NCBI GenBank assembly: GCA_013397935.1
Contig: VZRN01005387.1
Span: 194,555 to 258,554 of the forward strand
Length of the DNA: 64,000 nt
From: Dasyornis broadbenti
Lineage: Eukaryota > Chordata > Aves > Passeriformes > Dasyornithidae
Direction: 5' to 3'
Both the position numbers and the translations under genes were made by a program. Below the pieces are notes generated by a model. The model saw only the letters and a program-made list of their open reading frames with translations, did not search any database and was not told the DNA's origin. Shown here piece by piece: positions 22,938-35,400 of this stretch (within the stretch, counting starts at the first letter, position 1; each line of letters starts with the position of its first letter).

Positions 22938-24043
22938 GTCAAAACAAATATTGAAAACCCAAGTCCTCTTGGTGTGGAATTTAGGTAGAATCTGTCTCCA
23001 GTTGCCCAATACCATTCACACTTGACAAATCTTGACCTGTCGGTATCAGATTTAGCTGCTTGGCCTTTGTTCCCCTTCTCTTCCCTCAGCACGACACCAG
23101 CATTTTACGTGTTTGCTGAGAAGCTTTTCAGCTCCTTCCTCTGCTATTATTTGTGCTAAAAACCTGTGGGAACACATGTCCTGTATTTCTTCCCTTTGTA
23201 GCTCCTCGCAGGTAACACTGAATTACCTGAATGATAGGAGAAGGATTGGTTAATAGACCCAACAGACTTGGCCCCTCTTCTGTCTGTAGGTATTGTCAAC
23301 AGCGTGTTAAAAGGTGGGAAGAATGTCAGGAGTAGGAGATGGAAGATGGTGTGAGGAAAAGAATAGGGAAGAGGGAAGATTTTTATTTCTTGGTTTTTTT
23401 AAATCCGTAAAATTTCAGTGTCTCACAGCCGGATCAGTTTGCCCAAAAGGACGGTAAGTACTGGCAGGATAGTGGGAGCAAGCTTTCCGATGTGCAGTAC
23501 TTTAGGCCAAATGGCACCCAATGCACCTTGGACATCCAGGCCATAATGCCATCCGGAACAAGAATCCATGACATTCAGGGCTCTGTGTGAAGATGGTGCA
23601 GTGCACAGCAAGTGAGGGTAGAATCTGTCATAGAATCATGGATACCTGTCTAAAGCTGCTTTATTTCCCTTCAAGCTGCACGTGGCTGCAGTTACCTTTT
23701 ACACCATTGTTCATAAAACATTCCTAAAAAGAACAAGCAACACGTATGTCTTAAACTCCAGTGGAAATGTTCAAACATCCAAAATGGCAGAGCTAGACTT
23801 TCTGGCTTTTTTCCAGGTTCTTGGATGCTCTTTTCTCCATCATTTGTTGCTCGTATTAGACCACATTAAGTCTTAACAGAGTAGGCTTTGCTATGCTTTG
23901 CATAATCACTGCATGGATGCTGTATCTCTGAAACAGAAGAGCCCCAAGTACATCTCATTTATACAAAACCTCCAAAAGTTAATTGCAATTTAAATCCGGG
24001 ACAGCGATAATTAAAATAACTGCATGAGGGTTTTCAGCGTTGG

Positions 24044-24063
24044 TTTTTTTTTTTTTTTTTTTT
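24044..24063 (+). repeat. Poly(T) tract, T20
   Basis: Twenty consecutive T. As a minus-strand poly(A) it could be a retroposed tail, but no element body follows. Confidence 0.95.
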
Positions 24064-24467
24064 GTATCACCTTTTGTCTCTCATGTTTACAGGCTGTATA
24101 CTTGCAAGTGAAATCCCTCTTTAATAGAGTCTTTGCTTTTCAAAGAATGTGTTGGATTTCCCCTGTGTAAGGGTTTATAATAACAATAAGAGTGATGGTT
24201 AGGATTACAAAAATGCCTTTTCTACCCTCAAAGCATCTCTTCCCAATGGCAGATAGGGGGAAATAATCATTGCACCTAATGGCAGAGAACAGGTAAATCT
24301 TCAAACCTTGTGGCTCTATTGTATTCCTTCATATCATCCCCTACTAATATTTAATCCTTTCAAAAATCCTTTGACTGGCTCTTTCTTCTCCTCTGAGCCT
24401 CATTTTCCTAAATCTTCTCATGCCTTTTGATACAGTTAAGAAGATTAGACAGACTTAAGAGCAAAAT

Positions 24468-24482
24468 TTCTTTCTTTCTTTC
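24468..24482 (+). repeat. Short TTTC microsatellite
   Basis: Three to four TTTC units continuing into a T-rich stretch. Confidence 0.85.
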
Positions 24483-25890
24483 TCTTTTTTGCTAAACACA
24501 TGAAGACTTCTGGGTGTCTCTTAAGAACAAGCTATTTTCTGAAATTACAGTGACTGTGTCAGCAGTCTGTACAGCCACGTGTACTTAACTTCTAATGCAG
24601 TGTCCATTTATCTGAAGGAGTCATTCCCTTGAGCTCACTGGGGTTGGGAGCAGGCCCTTTCCATCCTTCCCTCCCCACATTTCATCATTCCTTAATTAAA
24701 TAAAAGCGAAGTGGTCCAAGCACCAGTGCCATGAAATGCTGACTTCCTACCAAAGACACATAAAAAGAACATCTGTTCAATTCTCCATCACATCTGGGCC
24801 TCCCAACAGAGGTATTTGTAGCTCGTTAAAAAAATGTGCTGCCTTTTCCACTGAGGGCCACCATGAGGCTTTAGAGCTGGCCTAAGCTTGTGGCACACGG
24901 GAGACCTTCTCCCGAGGGAGCCACTGGCTTCCTCTTCGTCACACGCAGAAAACTGTCTGGGCAACAGCTACAAGAAAGAAGAGGAGCTTAAAATGCTTAA
25001 TTCCCTTGATTTTGCCTCCAGGCTACAGCAGCTTGGGCAAGGAATGCTGCCATCCTCGACGGCTGCAGTTGGCACAGAGCTGTGCCGGGAGGAGCTGCAG
25101 CAGGCTCGCTCTAGAAGCCTTGAAATTCCAGCTTCTGAAAGCTCCTGTTCCCCACGTGTGCTGCATGTTTTGTTGAGCTGTCCCATGCCCTGTGTATTTC
25201 TGTGACACAGGAAAGCAAGGCAATAATAAGTTCAGAAAAAAATTCTGTCTTATAGGACATATTCTGTGGAACGGTGGGAAAAAAAAACAGTCTGAAGCAA
25301 CAGCCATGTCATTTAAGGATTTCAGTTTGCACTTCAGCCCGAGTTTCTGTCTGACCTTGGCCAAACCCGGTTACTTTCCTTTTTGGCTTCGGAGAAGAAC
25401 AGAAGATCCCAAAGGTAATCTGCAGATGAAGTCTGTTAATGATGATGAGACATTCATATGCAAATAAAAGCCCCAAAAGTGTTTAGCTACACAATATCCT
25501 TCCAGTAAATATTAATGGAAAAGATTTCCCTAAGTTTTTATTATGGTTTACCCATAATCTGACTCCAAAGTGTAGAGAAGGCAGATGTCTGCCTGTTCAC
25601 AGATTTTTTGCTCTTGTGGTTTCAAATATCCCACAGAAAGTCTGAGTTAAGGTTTATGTGTGAGCGGTTCTGTAGGACAGTAGTGCTTAGCTAATTTTCT
25701 TGTCTTAGCACATTAATTCTGATAATGTAAGCCTGTTGCCTGAAATTTCTAAGTGGTGCAGGGGGCCTAGCTCGCTGAAATGAGGTGATTTAAACCCATC
25801 CAAAAAAGGCTGGGTTTTCAGTATGTTTAGCACCCGCAGCTCCTACTGAATTAAACTTCATTAAATTATGAAAAGACACAGAGGGAACAC

Positions 25891-25905
25891 CAGCAGCAGC
25901 AGCAG
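25891..25905 (+). repeat. CAG trinucleotide run, five units
   Basis: Five perfect CAG units. Not inside any supported coding frame. A second short CAG-type run lies near 38771-38783. Confidence 0.9.
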
Positions 25906-28205
25906 AACTAGGGGATTCCTGCCAGCCAGAACAGCAATCCCACTACCCATCTCTATGGTAGAGAAGCCTGTTAGCAGGGAAAGCTCAGCATAGGCTGAAG
26001 CTCTTCAGCATAAATAATGGAGAGAAAATGAGATTTTGGGTTGACTGAAGTCAGTGGCTGCATTGATCACAGTTCAGCCAGGCCTTCGATTAACCCTTTG
26101 GGACTGGCTCCTGTGCACAGGAAGCATTTACGTGCCCTTGGAAGCAAACAGTCTGTATGGAGTATGAAAATACTCTTTAAATTGCTAGAATGACATGAAA
26201 TAACCACAGAATTAGAATCAGGCCCTATAATGAATACTCTCCTACAGGAGAGGTTTCCTGCAATTTCCAGAATTAGTAGCGGTAAAATTAAAAAAGCAGG
26301 GATACTAAGCAATAATTTACAGTAGTAACTAGAAAAGAAATCTGCAACATCCCACAGGATGATGGTAATCAAAGGTAGTTTAAAAAATTGAGTTGAAGTA
26401 TTTTTATTTTTGCAGTGTGTAAAAAGTGAGAAATTAATTGAGGACGACCTGAACATATTTTGCAAAGGCCAATGCTGTTGGGGTGGAATACAGATGATTC
26501 AAGAATACTACTCATATTTGTAATATTCAGGCTGATGAGAAGTTGTCTAGAGCCTACATGCTATTTGGACTACCCTTACTGAGGGTACAGCATTCTAAGA
26601 TTAAATTTATAGAAGGTTCGGGCTCTGTGATTTTGTTTTAATATTGCTAATCATAGATCTTTTAAACAAATGTGATTAGTTGGACTGTATGTTAGATATT
26701 TAAATCACCACTACTCCTCTGTTTCGCAGTAACTAAGAGCTCTGGGCAATAATAAAATGTGAGTAACGACCCTTTCCATTTCAGCTCCATAAGCAAGAGG
26801 TAGAAATGCTCACTGTTTATGAGAAAATTGTGATTGGGGGAGTGAAAAAGCAGTAATTGTTCTGCATTAGGTAAACAAAGGAAGCTATCATATCTTAACA
26901 CACTTTCCATTTTATTACATCTTAGTCAGAAATTCTAATCTGCTGTGACAGGAACTGAATGAATTGCCGGCACCCAAAGGTGCTGCTTCTTAATTTATCA
27001 TAACAAATAATGATGGTGTGTCCAAGTAAATTATGTCCCTTCATGTGTTGTGTGTCTTTGTATGAGAATACCAGCAGTGAAAAAGGGTCGTTGACTTTCT
27101 CCCTTCAAAGTCAGAAATGTTAAGCTATCCGTGTGTTGTCTGGTTTTATGTTTCCCTCCCTTTTCACTGTAATTTGGATTAATCACAGAGCAACTGGGTA
27201 GGCAGACAAAAATAGACACCCACACACGTATTTACCCAGAAACACTGGGAAATTCTGTTTCCATACTCCTTTGCTTCTGCACTGAGATAGTTAAATTCTG
27301 TTGTCCGTAACGTTAGCGCTTGGAATCCTCTCCAGAGTTTGCTTTTCAAGGGGACATTCCACAGACGTGTGTAGATGATCATTTAAATGTGGATTATGCA
27401 TGCACGGGCATGTGTACACATGCACACATAGATTCGTAAGGTAAGAAACTGTTCTTAAAGCTAGGACCATCTACAAGGATAGAAAGAAAGGATCCATTTC
27501 TTTTCATCCCTGAGGGCCAAAACATGAAATCTGAAGTGATTTGTCCAGCACCTGAAAGTAACATAGTGTCCCCATCAGGAATGTAACCTGGATCTCACTC
27601 ACTCCAACCGTTTCAGCCTGTCTGTCCTCTCCAGTAATATTTCTAATTTGTACCCCCAGCCTCATATGCCAGAGCTACCTTAGCTTTTATTAAAAGTCCT
27701 TTTGAAGTCGAATATCCAAATTCAGAGTTGATAGAAGGAAAACTAATTTTACTGGATTTGACTGTATTGAACTGATACCAGTTCCCTGATTAAAAGTTAC
27801 ACAACTGAATGACCACTTCGGTGTCTATTTTTGTCATTTTTCAAATGTAAACTTTGAGTCACTGCATTTCTATTAAGAGGGAATGAAATTTCACCCCGAA
27901 TAGATGAGATCTTTCTCACAGAGATGAAACGCGGGGAAAAAATATGCACATGTGTGTAATGTGAATATTATTGCCTTGAATCTCCCAAACAAAATCCAGT
28001 TTCCTGCCAGATACAAAAATGAGTTTGTAACAGTGTCCTTACAGCAAGTCAGAAAAAGTGTTGTATTAGCTGCTTTGCTGTTCTCAGAGATTGTTACAGG
28101 AATGCCTGTCCAGAGCTACCCAGCTTGAAAGTGCCCACGAATTTCTTTACGTTTTAGGATTAGGGATACGAACACAATCTGTCTGAGATAAATTAATCTG
28201 GTGTG

Positions 28206-28255
28206 ATGAAAGAGAACACTCTTTAATTGCAATTTAATTGATTGCATTTATGCTT
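28206..28255. promoter_or_regulatory. AT-rich cluster of homeodomain-type motifs
   Basis: Within about 50 bases there are repeated TAATT/AATTA cores, a TTGATTGCAT stretch and TTTATGC, which resemble homeodomain and POU/PBX-type sites. This suggests a possible enhancer element only by composition. Such motifs are frequent in AT-rich DNA. Confidence 0.15.
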
Positions 28256-28719
28256 TTAGACATGGAAATTATTGATGCTTAAGATGAAATCTGAGAATTA
28301 ACAAGACCTGAAGTGTTTTGCTGTATTTATTATTTCTGACAATGCATCACTTTTTCAACTATAACAACTCAAATTTGCTGCCATGAATCCTCATCTATCT
28401 AACTAGATCATAAATCTTTCAGGGTGTGTAAGCTCGAGCTATAGATCTTGGTCACCCTGAAAATATATTTTATTTTTGCGGGTCTTTTATATTCGCAAAA
28501 ATTCACGAAATTCATATTTTATACGATTTTACAAAGATTTTTGCATCCATAAAACAGAGGGTGATTTTTGCTGGGGTTTTTATCCTGCTACGTGTGGCCT
28601 TGGTGGCTCATGCTACAGACCACTGTTTCCATGGGACAGTTTGACTATACAGCTGTTATTAGTGTGGGGTGGGTTTCAACCGGATGTACTACTACTTTAA
28701 GCGCTAAGATTGAACCAAA

Positions 28720-28739
28720 CATTAAATTAAATTAAATTC
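28720..28739 (+). repeat. TTAAA/ATTAA pentamer run
   Basis: About four copies of a 5-base AT unit. Confidence 0.85.
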
Positions 28740-29842
28740 ATCTTTTGCCAGGAAACGGTCAGCATCTAAATGTGAGTATAAATAAGCTTCTGACAAATTG
28801 GCACCTTTAATATCTCTTATTTATATTAAAATAAACATATGGATGCGTTCGGGGCTTTTTTGGTATTGTTTCAATATTTTGGTCTTCAGATCAATCTTTA
28901 GGTCAAAAAACTTTGCACAGTTTTTTCCAAGAAAACTTGATCAGAGTCCTCAAGTTTTCCAAGAAAGATTTGGGTAAGCAAAACAGGGGAAGAATTTTAA
29001 CAAAACTACCTGTGGCTACTGGCATTTGTGCCTCTTGACGGCACCTTTTGAATCAGCTGCTTGTTTATTATTTCATATGCTCACACACACAGGGCTTTGC
29101 AGCTTTAACAGAAGCGAGATTGTTAGTGCAGCAGGTGTTCAGAACTGTAAGAATAAAAGTGGGTAACTGAACCGGGAATTAGGCAGAAGAGAAAGGAAGG
29201 TTTGGGGAGGAAGTGAACGCGGTGTCGGCGAGTGATGTGAGTGCTGTTCTGTTCTGCTGTCATGAGACAACACGACTGTATTAGGACTAGATGGCTGATT
29301 TTCTATTTCAATTTTAATTGAGCTTTCAATATATTAATTCTGTGGACATGTGTCTGAGTTTAATAACCTTCAAATACATGTTCAGATTGAATGACCAAGT
29401 CAATTACTCCCCAAAAATGCTTATTAGGATTGCGTTGTAGGCATACAAATAGCAAAGGAAACATACTCATGAATATGCCACTTGTTTACAAATTAATTTC
29501 TCTCAACCTTGGCAGCATTTTTTTTTGTTAAATAATTATTCCTATATTTGAGGCATTCTTGTAGTGCTACAGTAAATGAAAGTTGCAGCATTCCGTGGAT
29601 TTGCTGAATAAATGAGCTCACAATTACAATGCCCTCGGAGCCAGCGCTGTATTCTCCAATGTGGTGAGCGTGGCTTCTTTGGACAGTGAACAGTGGAACC
29701 TTCCTGCAGTCGTGGTGTTCTGTGGCTCAGTGTGTTGTGCCCTCTCCCAGGCAGTGTTTGTCAGAATCAGCGAGGTAATTCTGGTATACAGGAGAGAGCA
29801 TTTATGACTTGTTGGACAACCACCATCAAAAGACCAAGTTTG

Positions 29843-29860
29843 TTTTTTTTTTTTTTTTTT
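29843..29860 (+). repeat. Poly(T) tract, T18
   Basis: Eighteen consecutive T followed by cccc. Confidence 0.95.
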
Positions 29861-30289
29861 CCCCTGGGAACTACTTGCAAAAGCAAATAGCACATTTATT
29901 TCTTTTTGTATTGTTATTTTTAAGTATTGAGCAGACATGGTTCCTTTTGCACTGAACCTTGAAATGCACCACTGCCTAAATGATTTACTTTGTTATCCTT
30001 CACCCTTTTAATGGGCAACAAGGTAAGGCAATTTTTGGGAAGGAAAAGAAGCAAGTTTTCCTTATTAGTGCTGTGCCTTTGTCAGCTGCATGAAAGCAAA
30101 CGCTGCGACATTCAGAAGCACAATTTCTTGCACTGGGTAATTTAGCAAATGCTGTCATTGAGAAAGACGTATTTTGATCATAATGTGTTTCTTTAACGCA
30201 CTCATCTGCATGTCATGAGAACACTTGGCCTTCAGCCCCTCCCTCCACCCTATTAATCTTCTACCCTTTTTATCTCATCCCTCACACAG

Positions 30290-30357
30290 AATAATGCCAT
30301 CCACCAGAAAACCAAAGGATGACACCAAAGAGAAACAAAGAATCATTACTGAATAAG
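30290..30357 (+). other. Weak candidate exon or transcript segment
   Basis: The acceptor is excellent (ctacccttttatctcatccc, then tcacacag at 30289) and the donor is AAG-gtaaat at 30358. The only usable frame reads MPSTRKPKDDTKEKQRIITE, then meets a TAA just before the donor. As a coding exon it would therefore be terminal or non-productive. The hydrophilic, Lys-rich product resembles no family I know. Confidence 0.13.
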
Positions 30358-32293
30358 GTAAATGCAGTGCCACTTCTGCTAATTCTAATTTACTTAGAAT
30401 TTAGTGAGGATTATTCTGTCACATCATCCATCACAGACAGACGTTAGGGTGGGAGCGAAGTAAGCAATTAAAAACATGTTCTTCATTTCAGGTATTTTGT
30501 GATTTCTTATTCAGTTAGGTCCCATTGACTGTTTCTCTCTTTCTGCCAAGTATAAAATCATTTGTCAGATTTTGAGGTTAAAATGAGTGTCCCTGAAAGG
30601 GCTTGCATTGACAGCCACAGAGGATGGAGTATAAATATATTTTACTTCTAGAACAAGTGCTGCCTTACAATGACAGTTGAGGTTTCCCCAGGCTGCCCCA
30701 TTACCGTGTGTTTCCACCTTGGCCTGTGGTGTAAACTCTTACAGATGAAATCTAATATTTTGCCATTTGAGTCGGTGGACCCTCACACAGCACAGTCCAC
30801 CTGTAGCACTCCCTGCCTGAAGAAGCTATCAAGCCAAGTGCTGTGCAGGATCTCTGACAGGATTGAAATATTTTATATGCAGTGAGGACAGTCGGAGCTA
30901 TGCAAGCTAAGATAATAAGTGTAATCAAATTTCATACTCCAAGGAATACGCTGATTGCCTCGGGGATCAGGAAGAATTTAACTGCAGATCCTCAGCTTTC
31001 GTGCTGCTTCATGCAAGCAGAGCAGCTGAAACAGGGCAGAGAGTCCTCTGAGGCATCAGTTGTTGTCCACTTTTTCTAGCAGGGTACCAAAGTGCACAGA
31101 CCGAGACCAGTAGTTCAACAAATTAGAACCTATTGAAGAGAGAATCTTTGAAGCTATTCAAGAAAATGATTATACTGAGAGGGACGTTTTCCATAAACTG
31201 GAGCAGTTTAAATTGGAAAATTGTTTACTTTAGACTCTTGTTTGTGATTTGTATGGCTTCATAATCCTAAATACTTCAGTTCCAATCTCCCAGTTAATAT
31301 TTCTGCAAGGAATTATGTGTGTAAAGCTGCCAACATCAATCAGATATTCTCTGTGCCAAGTCGTAGGTCATGCAAACCCTTCACCACACCGCCTAAATTG
31401 GGGAGCTAGAGTGCTTTACACCAGCTTAACATCTTCTCCTTAATTATTGACTTCCTTTGTTTCTTGATTTGTGAGACTGAAAAGCTCTGAGGGTACTTCC
31501 AATCAGGCTGTAGACTCATTTTTGAACCTCAGATAAATACTTGTGAGGCCACCTCCATGTTTTCCTGTCACTGTAAAGGTGGTGAGGAGTCCTGCTTACC
31601 CTGCCCCAGCAAGGCTGTTTCAGCCCTCTGTGTCTGAGGTGTAGAAGGTGCCGTGTGTGTGACCGATGCCTTTGGCACACACTTGGGATGAAAATTAGGG
31701 TGCAGTTTAGATGTATTTAATTTCTGACGTTTCTTCCAACCATAAATAAGAGCAAAGTTGCAAAATAACAGCAAGCTCCTTGATAAAGAGCACTAGGGGG
31801 GATTTAATGCTTTGAAATTATATTGTTGAAGTCAGCCTGCTCGTTTGTGACAGCTGCAGCCCTGTCTGGAGAAATAAGTGCATTTTGTGACGGTGCTGAG
31901 TGCCCAGCGGGTGCCACTGGCCCTGCCTGTCCTCACCTGGGCTGGGGCTCTTACCATGACTGGCTGCACCTGGATCTATTTAAGGGCCTACCAGCTTCTC
32001 TTCCAGCCTCTGTGAATTTCCTCTGAACTTCTAATTTGTCTTCAGACCTCCCCTGGCTTTGGAGGATGCGTGTGCCTTCTGCCAGCTCCTGCTGATCCAA
32101 ATGAAACTCTTTTCCCCTGACTGCAACCCTGCTCCTGTACCCCTCACGTGTTGCCTGGTGGTGGGATGGACCCTCGAACAAGCAGGTGTCTCTCTGTTTT
32201 CTTTACCTCTTTTTGAAACCTGTCTTTTTTTAATGTGAGTTTCTGCCCTTATTGCCTCATCAAAGCATGGCCTGAGGACCCTTCAAGTGATGA

Positions 32294-32325
32294 GGGGCAG
32301 TAATTTCTCTGGGGGAGGGTGGGGG
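32294..32325 (+). other. G-rich stretch, possible G-quadruplex
   Basis: Three closely spaced runs, GGGGG-A-GGG-T-GGGGG, end the stretch, and a fourth run (GGGG) lies about 13 bases upstream. Four G runs permit a quadruplex with one long loop. No promoter or gene is associated. Confidence 0.35.
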
Positions 32326-32438
32326 TTCAGGTCTGCCTCTGTCTGGTTGGGTTTTGGGGCTTTGTTTTAAGTTGATGTCCTGAAGCATGAAATGTTGTGA
32401 AAGGCTTTGTGGCTGCTTCCTAATTTGCTTTTTCTCCT

Positions 32439-32462
32439 AAAAAAAAAAAAAAAAAAAAAAAA
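32439..32462 (+). repeat. Poly(A) tract, A24
   Basis: Twenty-four consecutive A, preceded by tttctcct. No element body recognised. Confidence 0.95.
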
Positions 32463-35400
32463 CTAGCCTAGCTTCGTTTGTCTGTAAAATCATGAGGTTT
32501 TAGGTGGTGTGCTTGAGAGATGAGATGAAACATCAGCTGGGATTTTTGGCCTCCAAGATAACTTGATGAAGTCAGTGATGTTGTACCAGCATGAAGGGAG
32601 TTATTGATCAAGTCTTAGGCAACGACTGAGCGTTGCAATTTTTGCTTCATTTAGAAGTTGGCCTTTGTTTTGTTAATTCTAAAAGGTGCACGTACTGGTA
32701 AGAGCATTTGCAGAGGGTGCAGGTAAAGCCCTTGGAAGATGAGCTGGTGGAAAGCTCAGTGTGGGAGATGATATTCAGGGAAAACTGGGGCAGCGTGTGG
32801 ACAGATGAGGGAGAGGGCTGATGCTGGGAGGATTGCGTTTTCTGGCAGAGGTGAGGATGGAAGTGGAAGTGGTGTAGCTGTGCTCAGTGTGACTGTCGCT
32901 GCACCTTCAGTCAGGAGAGGTGTCCTGGTAATGGAAATAAATTGTGTGCTGTGGATTTGCTGAGGAAAACACAGTGGTAGAAGGACAGGGAGTAAGATGT
33001 TAACTGCACCGGACTTGGAACTGCAACTTAGATGTTGAGCTGAAGTGAAAAAGGCAGAAGTAAAATTAGCTGACTTTAAAAAGGAAATGTGGAATGCTGC
33101 AGGTGAAAAACAAGGAGACTGCCTGTCTACAGAATATGGTAACTTAATGGAAATGCAGCTTTCCTGGCTGTGGCCCTGTAGGTACCCATCTGAATATCTA
33201 AAGAGCAAAATATATCAGGAGAAAAAAGGCAGCTCTTCCCCGTTCTTTGCTAGGAGAGGTATATCCTGCAGGTCTGAAAGCACTCTCCAAAAGATAAATA
33301 AGACTGGACCAATTTTATGTATTAATATTAATAATGCTGTCTTGGACTTCAAGGGTAGCTTTGTCACCGGTTTGATTATCACAGCACAAAATGGCAGCAA
33401 GCTGAACAATCGCTTCCAGTGCTTTTTGTCAGGGCTCCCTGTGCCTTTCATGAGTCACTTGGCAGCTCTGGGATGTTAGCTGCCACAATTACATTTGTTG
33501 TTCCGATTACTCAGGTGTGACTGGGGGAACACAAAGAAGAGTTTGCTGGCGCAGCTCCTTTCGTGGTATTGCACCTTGTGCTGGCCGGACTGCCTTAGAT
33601 CCGCTATTAAAATCAGCTGCCGCTGCTTTGTACTTCACAGCTTCTGTGCTGAGAATCAAATCACCTGGGTGGCTGCTGCTGGTTTAATGGCATAATTGAG
33701 TAGTCTAAGCAGCATCTTAGCAGCTGCTCCGAGAGGCTTTAACCTCCGTGTACACACATTTCCTGGGATTTTGTTTTACAAAGAGGGGGATTATTGTCAT
33801 ACTCATTGTAATCACTCTAAGTACTGTAGGCCTGATTCCTGACTGCCTTGTGCCTTCTGCAGACATTTACAAGTGTCTAAAAGGACTATAATATGTGATG
33901 GCACTGGAATGGCTGTGATATCGTTACATTTGGAGAGAGATTGATTGTACATTGCATATGGCAATGGAGAACCAGGGCATGTGTAGGAAGAGTAGAAAGT
34001 CAGCGTAAGTATTAAGTTATTTCTGAGGTGTAAGTGAATGCATGGTGGAGAAAGGCTGTTGAAAGAGAAAAGAAGGCAGCGGAGACTTCCTGTTCTAATT
34101 CTAAATGAGTTTTCAATTCAAATGTATCATTGTCTGCAGTAGTGCTTGGGCTTGGGTGCCTTGAAGATCAATACAACTCCCAGCCTTACTCTAGGCAGTG
34201 CCCTGTGCTGGGGTGTTTATTTTGAGCTGGGTTATTTTCCAGATCTTCTTCATCTCTCTGCAGTCTGCCATGCTGGGAGAGGGCCAGGTGTTTGGAGCTG
34301 GTTGTAGGCAGGAAGGATTTTAGGTAAAAGCAAAGGCAGATCTGGTACTGATATTTGCCACCAAAAGGCATTGTCAGTTCACTTAAAATAACTCCAGACA
34401 AAACCAAAAGGAAACAGTAAACAGATTTCTGCTTGCTGTACTACTAAGGCTTGGATTAAGCTTGCAAAACGCCAAAGTTTGAGGTAGTTCTGGCTGTACT
34501 GATTTAGAGGTAAAGTCTCACTGCCAGGATTTCTTTGCCTTGAGAGCCAGCTCACTCCAGAGCAGAGCACAAAGAGCACACACACCTGGAGGTTCAGGCT
34601 GGCACCTGAACCTGAGCTGACAAGGCAGCCCTTGGCTTGTGACGATGACAAATCTCCCTTTGCCTGTGCATATCTGGCTCAACCTGAATGTTCCAGTTGT
34701 ATTTCCACTCAAGCTGTAAATAGTTAGATAATCTTACAAGTGTCAGGGAAAAGAAGACTTGCTTCATCTCTTAGGGGCAGCTTATATGTCACTGTCTGTG
34801 ATTCTGATAGCACAAAATGTCTCAGTCATGAAATGTCAAGCCTTAAGTATGACAAATAATCCTAAATTATATTAACATTTATTAAGGAGAAGGTGGAGAA
34901 TGCATTTCAGAGCTTTGGTAGGGGTTTTACTAAATTTCCATACAAAAAAATCACTCCACTATTATTGTTGTTTGGAAGTGCTGTATTTCGAAGGTTATGT
35001 TGTTGTCAAGGCAAAAGGTTCCATATTGCATTTTCAACCAAGCCTGACTGATTAAGGGTGTTGGGAAGAATATGTTTTCCTTCCAGAATCTTAATTAGGT
35101 TGACTTTAACTCACGACAGGAGATTCTGCCAGCTGTCAGCTACTGCTTGGATCTCCTACTAATTAAAACTCTGAGGAAGCCTATTAAAGGTGTTCAAAAA
35201 GCCAAATCTCCCTTTAAAATATCTCTGGCACTGCAAAAAAAAGAGTGTGTGACAGTGATATTGCAGCACAGATAACTTGTCTTCTGCTTTTCGTGTTGAC
35301 AAGATGCAACTTATGTTACATGGCTAAATAGGCTCTTCAATCCAAGCCCTTATCTGTCACCTTACTGTGTATGGACTGAAAGGAATTTAAGGTGAAGTTT

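Larger units (their letters stand above)
22938..32293. other. Noncoding stretch, no gene seen
   Basis: No gene recognised. It holds T20 at 24044-24063, a small TTTC run, a CAG5 run, a TTAAA pentamer run near 28720-28739 and T18 at 29843-29860. A splice-bounded segment lies at 30290-30357. A segment at about 23411-23620 has an open minus-strand frame but resembles no family. A motif tcatagaatcatgg at 23629-23640 recalls the end of avian CR1 elements but is not followed by CR1 sequence. Confidence 0.6.

Noticed and set aside
23423..23645. Possible CR1 3' end (tcatagaatcatgg) and adjacent minus-strand frame
   Set aside because: The CR1-like word is short and is not followed by the expected CR1 sequence. 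The adjacent 62-codon frame resembles nothing known.
24857..24870. Kozak-like gccaccATGAG
   Set aside because: The frame stops after three codons.
29925..30022. Splice-bounded segment with a strong donor AAG-gtaagg
   Set aside because: All three frames are closed early, and nothing else supports a noncoding exon.
31721..31740. Word cttccaaccataaat resembling a CR1 fragment
   Set aside because: The match is too short and the surrounding sequence does not continue as CR1.
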